From the NCBI RefSeq assembly GCF_030944625.1, contig NZ_JAUSXY010000001.1, forward strand, positions 496,001 to 560,000: a stretch of 64,000 nt of DNA. The letters are read 5' to 3'. Under the pieces are notes generated by a model, which had not been told where the DNA came from, ran no database searches, and saw only the letters and a program-made list of their open reading frames with translations. Below are positions 1 through 8,484 of the stretch, one piece after another. Numbering within the stretch: the first letter of the stretch is position 1; every line of letters starts with the position of its first letter. A program made the translations under genes and the position numbers. The stretch comes from Arthrobacter sp. SLBN-112 (GTDB lineage: Bacteria; Actinomycetota; Actinomycetes; Actinomycetales; Micrococcaceae).

Positions 1-1115
1 GACGGAACACTGACCCGGAAAACCGGCGACGCGCCGTCGTCGTCCGCCGTGACAAGGATGGCGGAGCCGTCCGGAAGCCAGGCCGCGGGCTTGGCCCAGC
101 GGTCCCAGTCATGGGCGAGGGGCTGCAGGCCGGCGGCGTCTTCGACGACGGCCTCACCGGACACATCAAGCAGGTGCAGTTTGATCTCGGGCGCCTGGCG
201 CGGAGTGGAGTCGGACTCGCTGACCACAACGAGCGTCCTGCCGTCGGGGCTGACCGGCCCTGGAAAGTAGCTCATGCCTTCGTGGTCCAGCAGCACCTTG
301 AGGCTGCCCGATGCCACGTCCACCGCCACGAGCATGAAACGGCTGTCAGCCTTGGCGAGGGGCTTGGTGCAGCTGCTGTAGATGGTCTTCCCGTCGGGGC
401 TGACCACAGTTTCCGCTTCGCGCAGCCGTGGACCGGCATCGGGCGTGAGGTTGCGCAGGACCAGGGGTGCCGTGGCATCGACCGTGGCGGGCTTGCCCGG
501 CGCCTTGTCCTCCCCCGGTTCCACCGCGAAGATTCGCGGCTGGCCCGGCCCCAGGTCCGCGTCCCAGTAGCGGACCGGATATTCGCTGTGCAGGATGGCC
601 GAAACCTTCTTGTCCTTGCGGGACTTGCGGCGTTCGGCGTCGTCGTCCTCATCGGCGGATCCGGCCAGGACCTCTGCCGTCACGAACGCCGCGTCGGCGT
701 CCCTGGCCGTCATGGTGCGGCTGATGCCGCCCGGCCGGCTGAGGACCACCCTGGCCTCACCGCCGTCGGCCGGAAGCATCCACAGCGCGTTGACCGGCTC
801 CTCATCCAGGCTGTCCGGGTCCGGGCGAGCGGACGTGAAGTAGACGTCACCGCTGGCCGCGAACGCGGCGCCGGCCTCGCCCTTGGCGCTGCGGGTGATG
901 CGGCGGGCGTACTTCTGACCGGCCGGGTCCAGCTCCCACAATGCCGTGGAAAATTCGGTGCCCTTGCCGTTCAGGGTGCTGACGGTGGTGACCAGCCGCG
1001 AGCCGTCCGGGCTCAACGCCAGGCCGCTTACCCGTGGGATGGAGAGGTAGTGGTCGAGGTCGTGGAAGGGGGTCAGTGGTTGCTCATCCGGGATCACCGG
1101 TTCCAAGTTAGCCAT
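1..1115 (-). CDS. S9 family (prolyl oligopeptidase-like) peptidase, N-terminal part
   Basis: Open frame of 371 codons from ATG at 1115 that leaves the window without a stop, so only the N-terminal region is present. The visible protein starts MANLEPVIPDEQPLTPFHDL and carries repeated TolB/PD40-like blades (LSPDGSRLV, VSPDGKTIY, VSPDGRTLVV, WLPDGSAIL), as in the beta-propeller that gates the catalytic chamber of S9 peptidases. A charged Asp/Glu/Lys/Arg stretch lies near residues 155-170. The catalytic alpha/beta-hydrolase domain must lie left of position 1. It is on the same strand as clpC but separated from it by a strong terminator, so it is probably transcribed on its own. Family call is good; exact substrate is not predictable. 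Confidence 0.8.
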   Translation of the reverse strand, partial: MANLEPVIPDEQPLTPFHDLDHYLSIPRVSGLALSPDGSRLVTTVSTLNGKGTEFSTALWELDPAGQKYARRITRSAKGEAGAAFAASGDVYFTSARPDPDSLDEEPVNALWMLPADGGEARVVLSRPGGISRTMTARDADAAFVTAEVLAGSADEDDDAERRKSRKDKKVSAILHSEYPVRYWDADLGPGQPRIFAVEPGEDKAPGKPATVDATAPLVLRNLTPDAGPRLREAETVVSPDGKTIYSSCTKPLAKADSRFMLVAVDVASGSLKVLLDHEGMSYFPGPVSPDGRTLVVVSESDSTPRQAPEIKLHLLDVSGEAVVEDAAGLQPLAHDWDRWAKPAAWLPDGSAILVTADDDGASPVFRVSVP

Positions 1116-1155
1116 GCCCCGATTCAACACGGTTTGTGCCGCCGATCACAATGCG

Positions 1156-1191
1156 AAAGCCCCGCCGCTCCTTGCGGAGTGGCGGGGCTTT
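1156..1191 (-). terminator. Intrinsic terminator of clpC
   Basis: Perfect 11-base inverted repeat (AAAGCCCCGCC at 1156-1166 paired with GGCGGGGCTTT at 1181-1191), extended inward by CTCC/GGAG around a short loop. It lies 11 bases past the clpC stop and just upstream of the S9 peptidase start, ending in a short T run on the minus strand. Confidence 0.85.
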
Positions 1192-1202
1192 GGCTGTGGA
1201 GG

Positions 1203-3695
1203 CTAGACGCTCGGGGCGATCTCCGGGATGCGCGGCTTGGCGTTGCCGGCGAAGGTGAACTTCGCGTCGTCGCCCTCGCCCTCGACATCCACGACGACAA
1301 TGTCGCCGGGGTGGATCTCGCCGAACAGGATCTTCTCGGAGAGCTGGTCCTCGATCTCGCGCTGGATGGTGCGGCGCAGCGGCCGGGCACCCATGGCGGG
1401 ATCGTAGCCGCGGGTTGCCAGGAGCACCTTGGCGGCCTTGGTGAGCTCGATGCCCATGTCCTTGTCCTTGAGGCGCTTCTCGAGGCGGGTGACGAACAGG
1501 TCCACGATCTCGATGATCTCGTCCTGGGTCAGCTGCGGGAACACCACGACGTCGTCAACACGGTTCAGGAACTCGGGGCGGAAGTGCTGCTTGAGTTCCT
1601 CCGTGACCCGTGCACGCATGCGGTTGTAGCCGGTCTGCGTGTCGGTGCCGGACTGGAAGCCGGTGGCGACGCTCTTGGAGATGTCCCGGGTACCCAGGTT
1701 GGTGGTCATGATGATCACGGTGTTCTTGAAGTCCACCACGCGGCCCTGGGAGTCGGTCAGGCGGCCGTCTTCCAGGATCTGCAGCAGCGAGTTGAAGAGG
1801 TCCGCGTGGGCCTTTTCAACCTCGTCGAACAGCACCACGGAGAACGGACGGCGGCGGACCTTCTCGGTCAGCTGGCCGCCTTCCTCGTAGCCCACGTAGC
1901 CCGGAGGGGCACCGAAGAGCCGGGAAACGGTGTGCTTCTCGGAGTACTCGGACATGTCCAGCGTGATGAGGGCATCCTCTTCACCGAACAGGAACTCGGC
2001 GAGTGCCTTGGCGAGCTCGGTCTTTCCGACGCCGGTGGGGCCGGCGAAGATGAACGAGCCACCAGGGCGCTTGGGGTCCTTGAGCCCTGCACGGGTGCGG
2101 CGGATGGCCTGGGAGAGCGCCTTGATGGCCTCGTCCTGGCCGACGACCCGCCTGTGCAGCTCATCTTCCATCTTGAGCAGACGCGAGGACTCTTCCTCGG
2201 TCAACTTGAAGACGGGGATGCCCGTGGAGTTGGCCAGCACCTCGGCGATGAGATCCTCATCCACCTCGGAGATGTCGTCCATGCCGCCGGACTTCCAATG
2301 CCGCTCCTTCTCCGCGCGCTCGGAAATCATCTTCTGCTCCTTGTCGCGGAGCGAAGCGGCGCCTTCGAAGTCCTGCGCGTCGATGGCGGATTCCTTCTCC
2401 ATCTTCAGCTTGGCGATGCGCTCGTCCATGGCCTTGAGCTCCGGCGGAGCGGTCATGCGGCGGATGCGCAGCCGGGCGCCGGCTTCGTCGATCAGGTCGA
2501 TCGCCTTGTCCGGCAAGAAGCGGTCCGAGATGTAGCGCTCGGACAGGCTGGCAGCGGAGGCCAGGGCGCCGTCAGTGATGGTGACGCGGTGGTGTGCCTC
2601 GTACCGGTCGCGCAGGCCCTTGAGGATCTCAATGGCGTGTGCCACGGAGGGTTCCTTGACCTGGATCGGCTGGAAGCGGCGCTCCAGCGCGGCGTCCTTC
2701 TCGATGTGCTTGCGGTATTCGTCCAGCGTGGTGGCACCGATGGTCTGCAGCTCCCCGCGGGCAAGCATGGGCTTCAGGATCGAGGCTGCATCGATGGCGC
2801 CTTCGGCGGCACCGGCTCCGACCAGGGTGTGGATCTCGTCGATGAACAGGATGATGTCGCCGCGGGTGCGGATCTCCTTGAGGACCTTCTTAAGGCGCTC
2901 TTCGAAGTCGCCGCGGTAGCGCGAACCTGCCACCAGGGAGCCAAGGTCCAGGGTGTAGAGCTGCTTGTCGCGGATGGTTTCCGGAACATCGCCGCGCACG
3001 ATCGCCTGGGCCAGGCCCTCGACGACGGCCGTCTTGCCGACGCCGGGCTCACCGATGAGGACAGGATTGTTCTTGGTGCGGCGGGAAAGGACCTGCATGA
3101 CGCGTTCCATTTCCTGCTCGCGGCCGATCACCGGGTCCAGCTTGTTCTCGCGCGCAGCCTGGGTCAGGTTGCGGCCGAACTGGTCCAGGACCACGGAACC
3201 GGCGGGTGCGCCTTCGGGCTGTCCGCCGCCGACGCCTGCGCCGGTGGTTTCCTTGCCCTGGTAGCCGGAGAGGAGCTGGATGACCTGCTGGCGGACCCGG
3301 TTGAGGTCTGCACCGAGCTTGACCAGCACCTGGGCGGCAACGCCCTCACCCTCGCGGATGAGACCGAGCAGGATGTGCTCCGTGCCGATGTAGTTGTGGC
3401 CCAGCTGGAGGGCTTCGCGCAGCGAGAGCTCCAGCACCTTCTTGGCACGGGGGGTGAAGGGGATGTGGCCGGAGGGAGCCTGCTGGCCCTGCCCGATGAT
3501 CTCCTGCACCTGCTCGCGAACGCCGTCGAGCGAAATGCTCAAGGACTCAAGAGCTTTGGCGGCAACACCCTCACCCTCATGGATCAGACCCAAGAGGATG
3601 TGTTCGGTACCGATGTAATTGTGGTTCAGCATGCGTGCCTCTTCTTGGGCAAGCACAACTACGCGACGGGCACGGTCCGTAAATCGCTCAAACAT
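1203..3695 (-). CDS. clpC: ATP-dependent Clp protease ATP-binding subunit ClpC
   Basis: 830-residue class I Clp/Hsp100 AAA+ unfoldase that feeds proteins to ClpP in the cytosol. Two N-terminal Clp repeats each contain [14 protein letters not shown] (about residues 25-38 and 100-113); the first AAA+ module has Walker A GEPGVGKT (215-222) and Walker B ILFIDEIH; a UVR-like coiled region follows; the second AAA+ module has GPTGVGKT and ends with the typical D2 small domain ([19 protein letters not shown]). Length and domain order match actinobacterial ClpC rather than ClpB, which has a longer middle domain. The start [11 protein letters not shown] is the family's usual one, with TAGGAG upstream. 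An inverted repeat about 90 bases upstream may be an operator. Confidence 0.97.
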   Translation of the reverse strand: MFERFTDRARRVVVLAQEEARMLNHNYIGTEHILLGLIHEGEGVAAKALESLSISLDGVREQVQEIIGQGQQAPSGHIPFTPRAKKVLELSLREALQLGHNYIGTEHILLGLIREGEGVAAQVLVKLGADLNRVRQQVIQLLSGYQGKETTGAGVGGGQPEGAPAGSVVLDQFGRNLTQAARENKLDPVIGREQEMERVMQVLSRRTKNNPVLIGEPGVGKTAVVEGLAQAIVRGDVPETIRDKQLYTLDLGSLVAGSRYRGDFEERLKKVLKEIRTRGDIILFIDEIHTLVGAGAAEGAIDAASILKPMLARGELQTIGATTLDEYRKHIEKDAALERRFQPIQVKEPSVAHAIEILKGLRDRYEAHHRVTITDGALASAASLSERYISDRFLPDKAIDLIDEAGARLRIRRMTAPPELKAMDERIAKLKMEKESAIDAQDFEGAASLRDKEQKMISERAEKERHWKSGGMDDISEVDEDLIAEVLANSTGIPVFKLTEEESSRLLKMEDELHRRVVGQDEAIKALSQAIRRTRAGLKDPKRPGGSFIFAGPTGVGKTELAKALAEFLFGEEDALITLDMSEYSEKHTVSRLFGAPPGYVGYEEGGQLTEKVRRRPFSVVLFDEVEKAHADLFNSLLQILEDGRLTDSQGRVVDFKNTVIIMTTNLGTRDISKSVATGFQSGTDTQTGYNRMRARVTEELKQHFRPEFLNRVDDVVVFPQLTQDEIIEIVDLFVTRLEKRLKDKDMGIELTKAAKVLLATRGYDPAMGARPLRRTIQREIEDQLSEKILFGEIHPGDIVVVDVEGEGDDAKFTFAGNAKPRIPEIAPSV

Positions 3696-4037
3696 TTCGC
3701 CACACTCCTAGCTACGACGTACTTTGATGCTACGTGCCCGGTCCTGAGTTGTGGAGCGTGTTCGCCACAGGGGAAACCGGGGCGCTTGCGGGAATAAGCG
3801 CTGTGGCCGGGCGGGGCACCCCGCTCCCGGGCGATATGCGAAGCCGGAAGCCCGGGCGGCCGGCGGTTTCAATGCCCGGGACGGTCCAAATGTTCCCCGC
3901 AGCGGACCCGAACGAAGCCGCCTGAATAGCCAATTGGGCAAAGCGGGCGGCGGCCCATGCAGCCGATTTTTCCAAAAATGGAAAACCCCGCTCCGCCTGA
4001 CGGCGGTAAGCGGGGTTTCTGTGGAGCTAAAGCCGCC
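3696..4037. other. Intergenic region between lsr2 and clpC
   Basis: 342 bases without a convincing gene; the short open frames here lack ribosome binding sites and resemble nothing known. It holds the lsr2 terminator (3983-4018) and the clpC leader. An inverted repeat, GCGCTT at 3782-3787 and AAGCGC at 3796-3801 with an 8-base spacer, could be a clpC operator. Actinobacterial clpC is often under ClgR control, but the spacing does not match the ClgR box well, so the assignment is only a suggestion. Confidence 0.4.
3983..4018 (-). terminator. Intrinsic terminator of lsr2
   Basis: Inverted repeat AAACCCCGCT (3983-3992) and AGCGGGGTTT (4009-4018), with an inner partly paired CCGCC/GGCGG segment; on the minus strand it is followed by T-rich sequence. 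It lies about 20 bases beyond the lsr2 stop. Confidence 0.85.
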
Positions 4038-4370
4038 CTAGGAATTTGCCTTTTGGTAGGCTTCCTGGATTTCGGCTTGAATTCGGCCGCGGCTGTTAAC
4101 GGTGTAGCCGTTGTCCCGCGCCCATTGCCGGATTTGCGCCGAATCGTGGCCGCGACCGCCGGCGGGTGCCTTGGCCCGTTGGGCCCGGGCCGCTCCGGAA
4201 GCCTTGCGTGCGACGCCAATGAACCGCTCCAGCGAAGACCGGAGCTCGGAGGCATTGGCTGCCGACAGGTCAATCTCGTAGTTGACCCCGTCGAGGCCAA
4301 ACTTCACATTCTCGTCTGCGGATCCCCCATCCAGATCATCAACGAGGATGATGTTTACTTTCTGTGCCAT
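4038..4370 (-). CDS. lsr2: Lsr2 nucleoid-associated protein
   Basis: 110 residues, full length for the Lsr2 family, the actinobacterial functional analogue of H-NS: it bridges DNA and silences AT-rich, often horizontally acquired genes. Residues 1-60 (MAQKVNIILVDDLDGG...) form the dimerisation domain, 61-73 a basic Ala/Gly linker, and the C-terminal helix-turn-helix carries the AT-hook-like RGR at 94-96, which inserts into the minor groove. It has a GAGGAAG ribosome binding site, its own promoter (4431-4460) and its own terminator, so it is monocistronic. Position between lysS and clpC is the usual one in Arthrobacter and relatives. Confidence 0.96.
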   Translation of the reverse strand: MAQKVNIILVDDLDGGSADENVKFGLDGVNYEIDLSAANASELRSSLERFIGVARKASGAARAQRAKAPAGGRGHDSAQIRQWARDNGYTVNSRGRIQAEIQEAYQKANS

Positions 4371-4430
4371 TAAAAGTCTTCCTCTTGCTGGAAAGTTCGA
4401 TTTTCAGAAAAGCAGGATGTTTCCCTAAAA

Positions 4431-4460
4431 AGTATGACTCTTATGTTGGCAACGCGTCAA
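4431..4460 (-). promoter_or_regulatory. Predicted sigma-70-type promoter of lsr2
   Basis: Read on the minus strand: -35 TTGACG (4455-4460), an 18-base spacer, -10 CATACT (4431-4436), followed by an untranslated leader of about 55 bases to the lsr2 ATG at 4370. This is one of the best consensus matches in the window. Confidence 0.6.
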
Positions 4461-4512
4461 AGCGGCTTTTGGTTCCCGGTGGATAAAGGCAGAAAGACGG
4501 CGGGGATTTAAT

Positions 4513-4698
4513 CTAATTTGAATCCGGCCGCGGGTGCTCCGCGGGCAGTACCGGTTGTGCCGGGAGGGAATCGGCCTCAGCCTGTGCGCGGGCCTCGGCC
4601 TGGCGCTCGGCCTTGTCCGCGTTGAAGATCGCCTTCATGGCAAACCAGAAAATCAGGCCCACCACGAGGGAGGGAAGGATGACTGCTACGTATTCCAT
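4513..4698 (-). CDS. Small single-pass membrane protein
   Basis: 61 residues: one N-terminal membrane segment (about residues 4-25, VAVILPSLVVGLIFWFAMKA), then a basic/acidic helix (ADKAERQAEARAQAEAD) and a Pro-rich tail. The ATG follows the lysS stop by only two bases, so it is translationally linked to lysS. The function is unknown; short membrane proteins of this type are often found next to lysS in Arthrobacter-like genomes. Confidence 0.75.
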   Translation of the reverse strand: MEYVAVILPSLVVGLIFWFAMKAIFNADKAERQAEARAQAEADSLPAQPVLPAEHPRPDSN

Positions 4699-4700
4699 GG

Positions 4701-6240
4701 TCAGTGCCCTTCTGGCTTCAGCAGCGGGAACAGGATTGTTTCGCGGATACCGGCTCCGGTGAACAGCATCACCAGGCGGTCAATGCCAAGGCCAATGCCG
4801 CCCATGGGCGGAGCACCGTACTCGAGGGCGCGCAGGAAGTCCTCGTCCAGCTGCATGGCCTCGACGTCGCCGGCGGCCGCGTGCAGGGACTGCTCGGTGA
4901 GCCGCTCGCGCTGGATGACGGGGTCGATCAGTTCGGAGAAGGCGGTACCGCGTTCCATCCCGCCGATGATCAGGTCCCAGGCCTCGATCAGCCGGGCCGT
5001 CCTCACGGTGCGGGCGGGCCAGCGGCTGGGCCGAGGGCGGGTAGTCGTAAACGAAGGTGGGGTTCAGCAATGTGGGCTCCACGATCTCGCCGAAGAGCTC
5101 AACCACCAGCTTCTCGGCATCCCATTTGGGGTCCACCTTGACCTCGTGCTTTGCTGCGAGCTCGCGGAGCACCTCCGCGGACGTGTCCGGCGTGATCTCC
5201 TGCCCGACGGCGTCGGAAAGCCCCGGGTAGACGGCCAGCCACGCCCATTCGCCGTCGAGGTTGATCTCCCCCGCCTCTGTTTGCAATACGCGTCCGGCCC
5301 CCACGGCGTCCGCGGCGTCGAGGATGATCTCCTTGATCCGCTCCGCCATGACGAACTGGTCGGCCCAGGCCTCGTAGCATTCAAGGGTGGTGAATTCGGG
5401 GCTGTGGGTGGAGTCCACGCCCTCGTTGCGGAACACCCGGCCCATGTCGTAGACGCGGTCGATGCCGCCCACCACTGCACGTTTGAGGTACAGCTCGGTG
5501 GCGATCCGCAGGGTCATCTTCTGGTCGAAGGCGTTCATGTGGGTCTCGAACGGACGCGCGAGGGCGCCGCCGTGGACCAGGTTGAGGATGGGGGTTTCCA
5601 CTTCCACGTAGCGGTGGCGGAACAGCGTTTCGCGGATGGAGCGGGTGATGGCGGCGCGGGTGTAGACCATTTCGCGGGCTTCGTCGCGGACCATCAGGTC
5701 CACGTAGCGCTGGCGGACCCGGGTTTCCTCGTTCAGGTCCGCGTGCAGGACGGGCAGCGGGCGGAGTGCCTTGGATGCCATGGACCAGGATTCGGCCATG
5801 ACGGACAGCTCGCCGCGGCGCGAGGAGATGACTTCACCCTTGATGAACACATGGTCGCCAAGGTCCACCAGGGCTTTCCATTCCGCGAGGGCTTCCTCGC
5901 CCACGTTGGCCAGGCTCAGCATGGCCTGCAGGCGCGTGCCCTTGCCGTCCGTACCGCCTTCCTGCAGGGTGGCGAAGCAGAGCTTGCCGGTGTTGCGGAC
6001 GAAAACCACCCGGCCGGTGACGCCCACGGTGTCGCCGGTGGTGTCGTCCGCCTCGAGGTGGGCGTACTTTTCCCGGATCTCGGCGAGGGAATGCGTGCGT
6101 TCCACTCCCACGGGGTACGCCTCCGCGCCGCGCTCAAGAAGCTTGGCGCGCTTTTCCATGCGGATCCGCACCTGCTCGCTGGCGTCGAGGGGCTCCGGGG
6201 CGTTCTTGGGCGCGGGGGTGTTTTGGGAAGTCACAATCAT
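4701..6240 (-). CDS. lysS: Lysyl-tRNA synthetase, class II (one-base frameshift as written)
   Basis: Charges tRNA-Lys with lysine in the cytosol. From ATG at 6240 ([13 protein letters not shown]) the frame shows the OB-fold anticodon domain and class II motifs 1 and 2 ([27 protein letters not shown]) until PLARPHRED near 5000. There the conserved protein moves into the neighbouring frame ([15 protein letters not shown]), which runs to the normal C-terminus with motif 3 ([14 protein letters not shown]). The frames are rejoined by removing one base from the GGCC at about 4995-4998. Both parts are full length and undegraded, and the gene is normally essential, so a sequence error is more likely than real loss. 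Confidence 0.9.
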
Positions 6241-6308
6241 CAAGTTTACCGGGACTTGGCCGCCCGGACTTTCAGCCGGCCCGCAGGCTTGCCGCCTAGG
6301 ATGGGCGG

Positions 6309-7223
6309 GTGAAAGAACGGGTACTTCCAACGCACGACGGCGGCAGGCTGGCTCTCTACAGCTACGGCACCGAGGATGCGCCGGGAGAAAGGCGCGTGGT
6401 GCTGATCGGCGGCGCGTTCCTCACCGCCTCGATTTACCGCCCCTTCTCGATCGAACTGGCGAAGGGCCTGGGCGAAGGCTGGGCGGTGGACGTGTACGAC
6501 CGCCGGGGCCGGGGCAATTCCTCCGAGCAGCCCCCGGACTACTCCATGGCCACCGAGATCTCCGACCTCCGGACCGTGATGGATGCGACCGGCGCACGGA
6601 ACATCCTGGGCCACAGCCTGGGCGGTGCGGTCGCGCTCAATGCCGTGCAGGAGTTCACCGGCACCGGCTGCGTGCCGGACAAACTGGCGGTGTACGACGC
6701 CGCGGTAAACATCGACGACAGCATCGACACCGACTGGCTGGACGGATTCGAGGACGCGGTCAACAACGGCAAGGTGGGCCGCGCCTTGGCGTACATGAAG
6801 AAGGCCACCAGCCCCGGCTCCGTCATGGCCCGGATCCCCGATCCCGTGCTGGCAGGGCTGATGGCCGTGCTGTCGCGGACCAAGGTGAACACTTTGTTCC
6901 GCCAGGTGATGCCCAGCGGAGTGGGCGAGCTGCGCGCAGCCTTCGACGAAAAGGACCACGCCCGCGACTTCAGCGTGCTGCCGGCCGGCACCCATTTCAT
7001 GGCCGGCGGGAAGAGCCCCACCTATTACAAGGTGACGGCTGAGCGGCTGCACGCAGCCGTTCCCGGCAGCACCTACCAGCTCTCCCCTAAATGCTTCCAC
7101 GGCTCCATCCCGGCAGCGGTCAAGGAACTCGTGACGGATATCTCCACGTACTTCACGGGAGGGAATCCGGACGGCCCGCCCGGCCCGGATTCCACCGAAG
7201 CTATGCCCGTTCCCCGCGGCTGA
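6309..7223 (+). CDS. Alpha/beta-hydrolase family protein
   Basis: 304 residues from a GTG start. The alpha/beta-hydrolase core shows the nucleophile elbow GHSLGG with Ser103 and an upstream DRRGRGNSS loop, as in esterase/peroxidase-like members. The acid and histidine are expected in the C-terminal third (a HGS motif is present near residue 275). The substrate cannot be named. It is divergent from lysS and looks paralogous to the gene at 7620, sharing RRGRG..SS..P.DY and the elbow. Both lie in the accessory insert between panC and lysS. Confidence 0.8.
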   Translation: MKERVLPTHDGGRLALYSYGTEDAPGERRVVLIGGAFLTASIYRPFSIELAKGLGEGWAVDVYDRRGRGNSSEQPPDYSMATEISDLRTVMDATGARNILGHSLGGAVALNAVQEFTGTGCVPDKLAVYDAAVNIDDSIDTDWLDGFEDAVNNGKVGRALAYMKKATSPGSVMARIPDPVLAGLMAVLSRTKVNTLFRQVMPSGVGELRAAFDEKDHARDFSVLPAGTHFMAGGKSPTYYKVTAERLHAAVPGSTYQLSPKCFHGSIPAAVKELVTDISTYFTGGNPDGPPGPDSTEAMPVPRG

Positions 7224-7590
7224 AGCCTGCAAGGGCGGCAACTCCCAGGTCCCGCCACACGGTCCGCGGTTTCGGTTCCACGCTCAGGTCAGCCAGCCAG
7301 TCGCCCCAGGCGGTAATATCCTTGCCGCCTGCGGCGGCCACGGCGTCACAGGCGAACCCGACGGCGGTGGACCCGTCCCGTCCCAGCAGGCGCCGAGTTC
7401 CTCCAGCGGGCCACCTCGGCCAGGGTGGGGTGGAACGGTGCTGCGGGGACCAGGAGGGCATCGAAGCCCTGGAGCTGGGCCATGGCAGTGGCTTTCAGCT
7501 CCTCGAGCCGCGCGGTATCGGCAACGTACCGGCGCGTCGGGACTGTCCCCGCCGCCCGGATGATGCCTGCCCGCCCGTCCGTGATGCCCG
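7201..7590 (-). pseudogene. Relic of an amidase/allophanate hydrolase-like gene joined to an unidentified gene end
   Basis: No single frame spans this stretch. On the minus strand, about 7590-7410 encodes a conserved-looking piece, GIIRAAGTVPTRRYVADTAR followed by LEELKATAMAQLQ and DALLVPAAPFHPTLAEVA, which resembles the C-terminal part of the amidase domain of allophanate hydrolases/amidases. Beyond it that frame degenerates and stops. In another frame, 7389-7201 encodes a protein-like tail (STAVGFACDAVAAAGG, ITAWGDWLADLSVEPKPRT) that I cannot place, ending in TAG at 7201. There is no start codon with a ribosome binding site, and it overlaps the end of the upstream hydrolase gene. The simplest reading is a deletion remnant fusing two decayed genes. 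Confidence 0.55.
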
Positions 7591-7619
7591 CACCCGGCTT
7601 GCTCGGCTAGGCTCGGAAC

Positions 7620-8456
7620 ATGACGCGTGAGAACATCAGGACCCCCGACGGCGGCACTGTGGAGCTCTTCTCCACCGGTGCGGAACTCGCTTCGGCAGGT
7701 TCGGGCGTGGTGGTCGTACCGCCCTCCATGGTGACGGCGGCCGATTACACCAAGTTTGCACAAAAACTGAGCGCCGCCCTGGGCCGGCCGGTGCACACCT
7801 TTAACCGGCGCGGCCGCGGATCCTCGTCGCCCCAGCCCGAGGATTACACGCTGGATGTGGACATCCGCGACCTCGATACAGTCATGAAGCACACCTCCAG
7901 CACGGACGTCTTTGGCCACAGCTTCGGCGGCGCCGTTGCCCTCCACGCGGCACGGACCCTGCCGGTGGAACGGCTGGCCGTCTACGACCCCGCGGTCTCA
8001 GTGAACGGCAGCGTTACGGCCAGCTGGATTGTGGAATACGAACGCGCCGTCGCCGCCGGAGACGACGACCGCGCCCTCGCAGTGATCCAGCGGGGCCTCG
8101 AGGCCGGCGGCACGTTCTCATCAAGGATGCCGCTGTCCATGCTCACGCTGGCCAACAAGCTGACCGCAGGCACCACCGAAGGCAAGCAGCAACGCGAGCT
8201 GATGCGCACCGGTGTCCGCGAAATCAAGGCCATCATCGCCGCGGACATGCCGGCCGAACCGTTCCAGGCGCTCCCCCTGGAGACGCTGATCGTGGTGGGC
8301 GAAAAGAGCCCGGCCTACTTCGGCATCGCCTGCGGCCAGATCCACGACGTCCTCTCCGGCTCCAGCTACACCATCCTGCCCGGCTTCGGCCACGACGGCG
8401 CCATCAAGGCCCCGGACAAGCTGATCAAGGAACTGAGCGACTTCTTCGCCGGCTGA
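7620..8456 (+). CDS. Alpha/beta-hydrolase family protein
   Basis: 278 residues. Nucleophile elbow GHSFGG with Ser101, preceded by NRRGRGSSSPQPEDY; the C-terminal GFGHDG probably supplies the catalytic histidine. Architecture and motifs match the hydrolase at 6309, so the two are likely an old tandem duplication now separated by the amidase relic. There is no signal peptide, so it should be cytosolic. Substrate unknown. Confidence 0.8.
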   Translation: MTRENIRTPDGGTVELFSTGAELASAGSGVVVVPPSMVTAADYTKFAQKLSAALGRPVHTFNRRGRGSSSPQPEDYTLDVDIRDLDTVMKHTSSTDVFGHSFGGAVALHAARTLPVERLAVYDPAVSVNGSVTASWIVEYERAVAAGDDDRALAVIQRGLEAGGTFSSRMPLSMLTLANKLTAGTTEGKQQRELMRTGVREIKAIIAADMPAEPFQALPLETLIVVGEKSPAYFGIACGQIHDVLSGSSYTILPGFGHDGAIKAPDKLIKELSDFFAG

Positions 8457-8484
8457 TCCCGGCGGCGGTGGTTGGGAGCCGGTC

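Noticed and set aside
111..3797. Very long open frame (1228 codons) on the plus strand
   Set aside because: It is antisense to clpC and the S9 peptidase; long antisense frames are expected in GC-rich genes. No ribosome binding site and low-complexity, His/Asp/Val-rich translation.
3782..3801. ClgR operator upstream of clpC
   Set aside because: The inverted repeat is real, but its eight-base spacer and core do not match the known ClgR box well, so it was kept only as a note in the intergenic entry.
4534..6312. 592-codon plus-strand frame opposite lysS
   Set aside because: Antisense shadow of lysS; translation resembles no protein.
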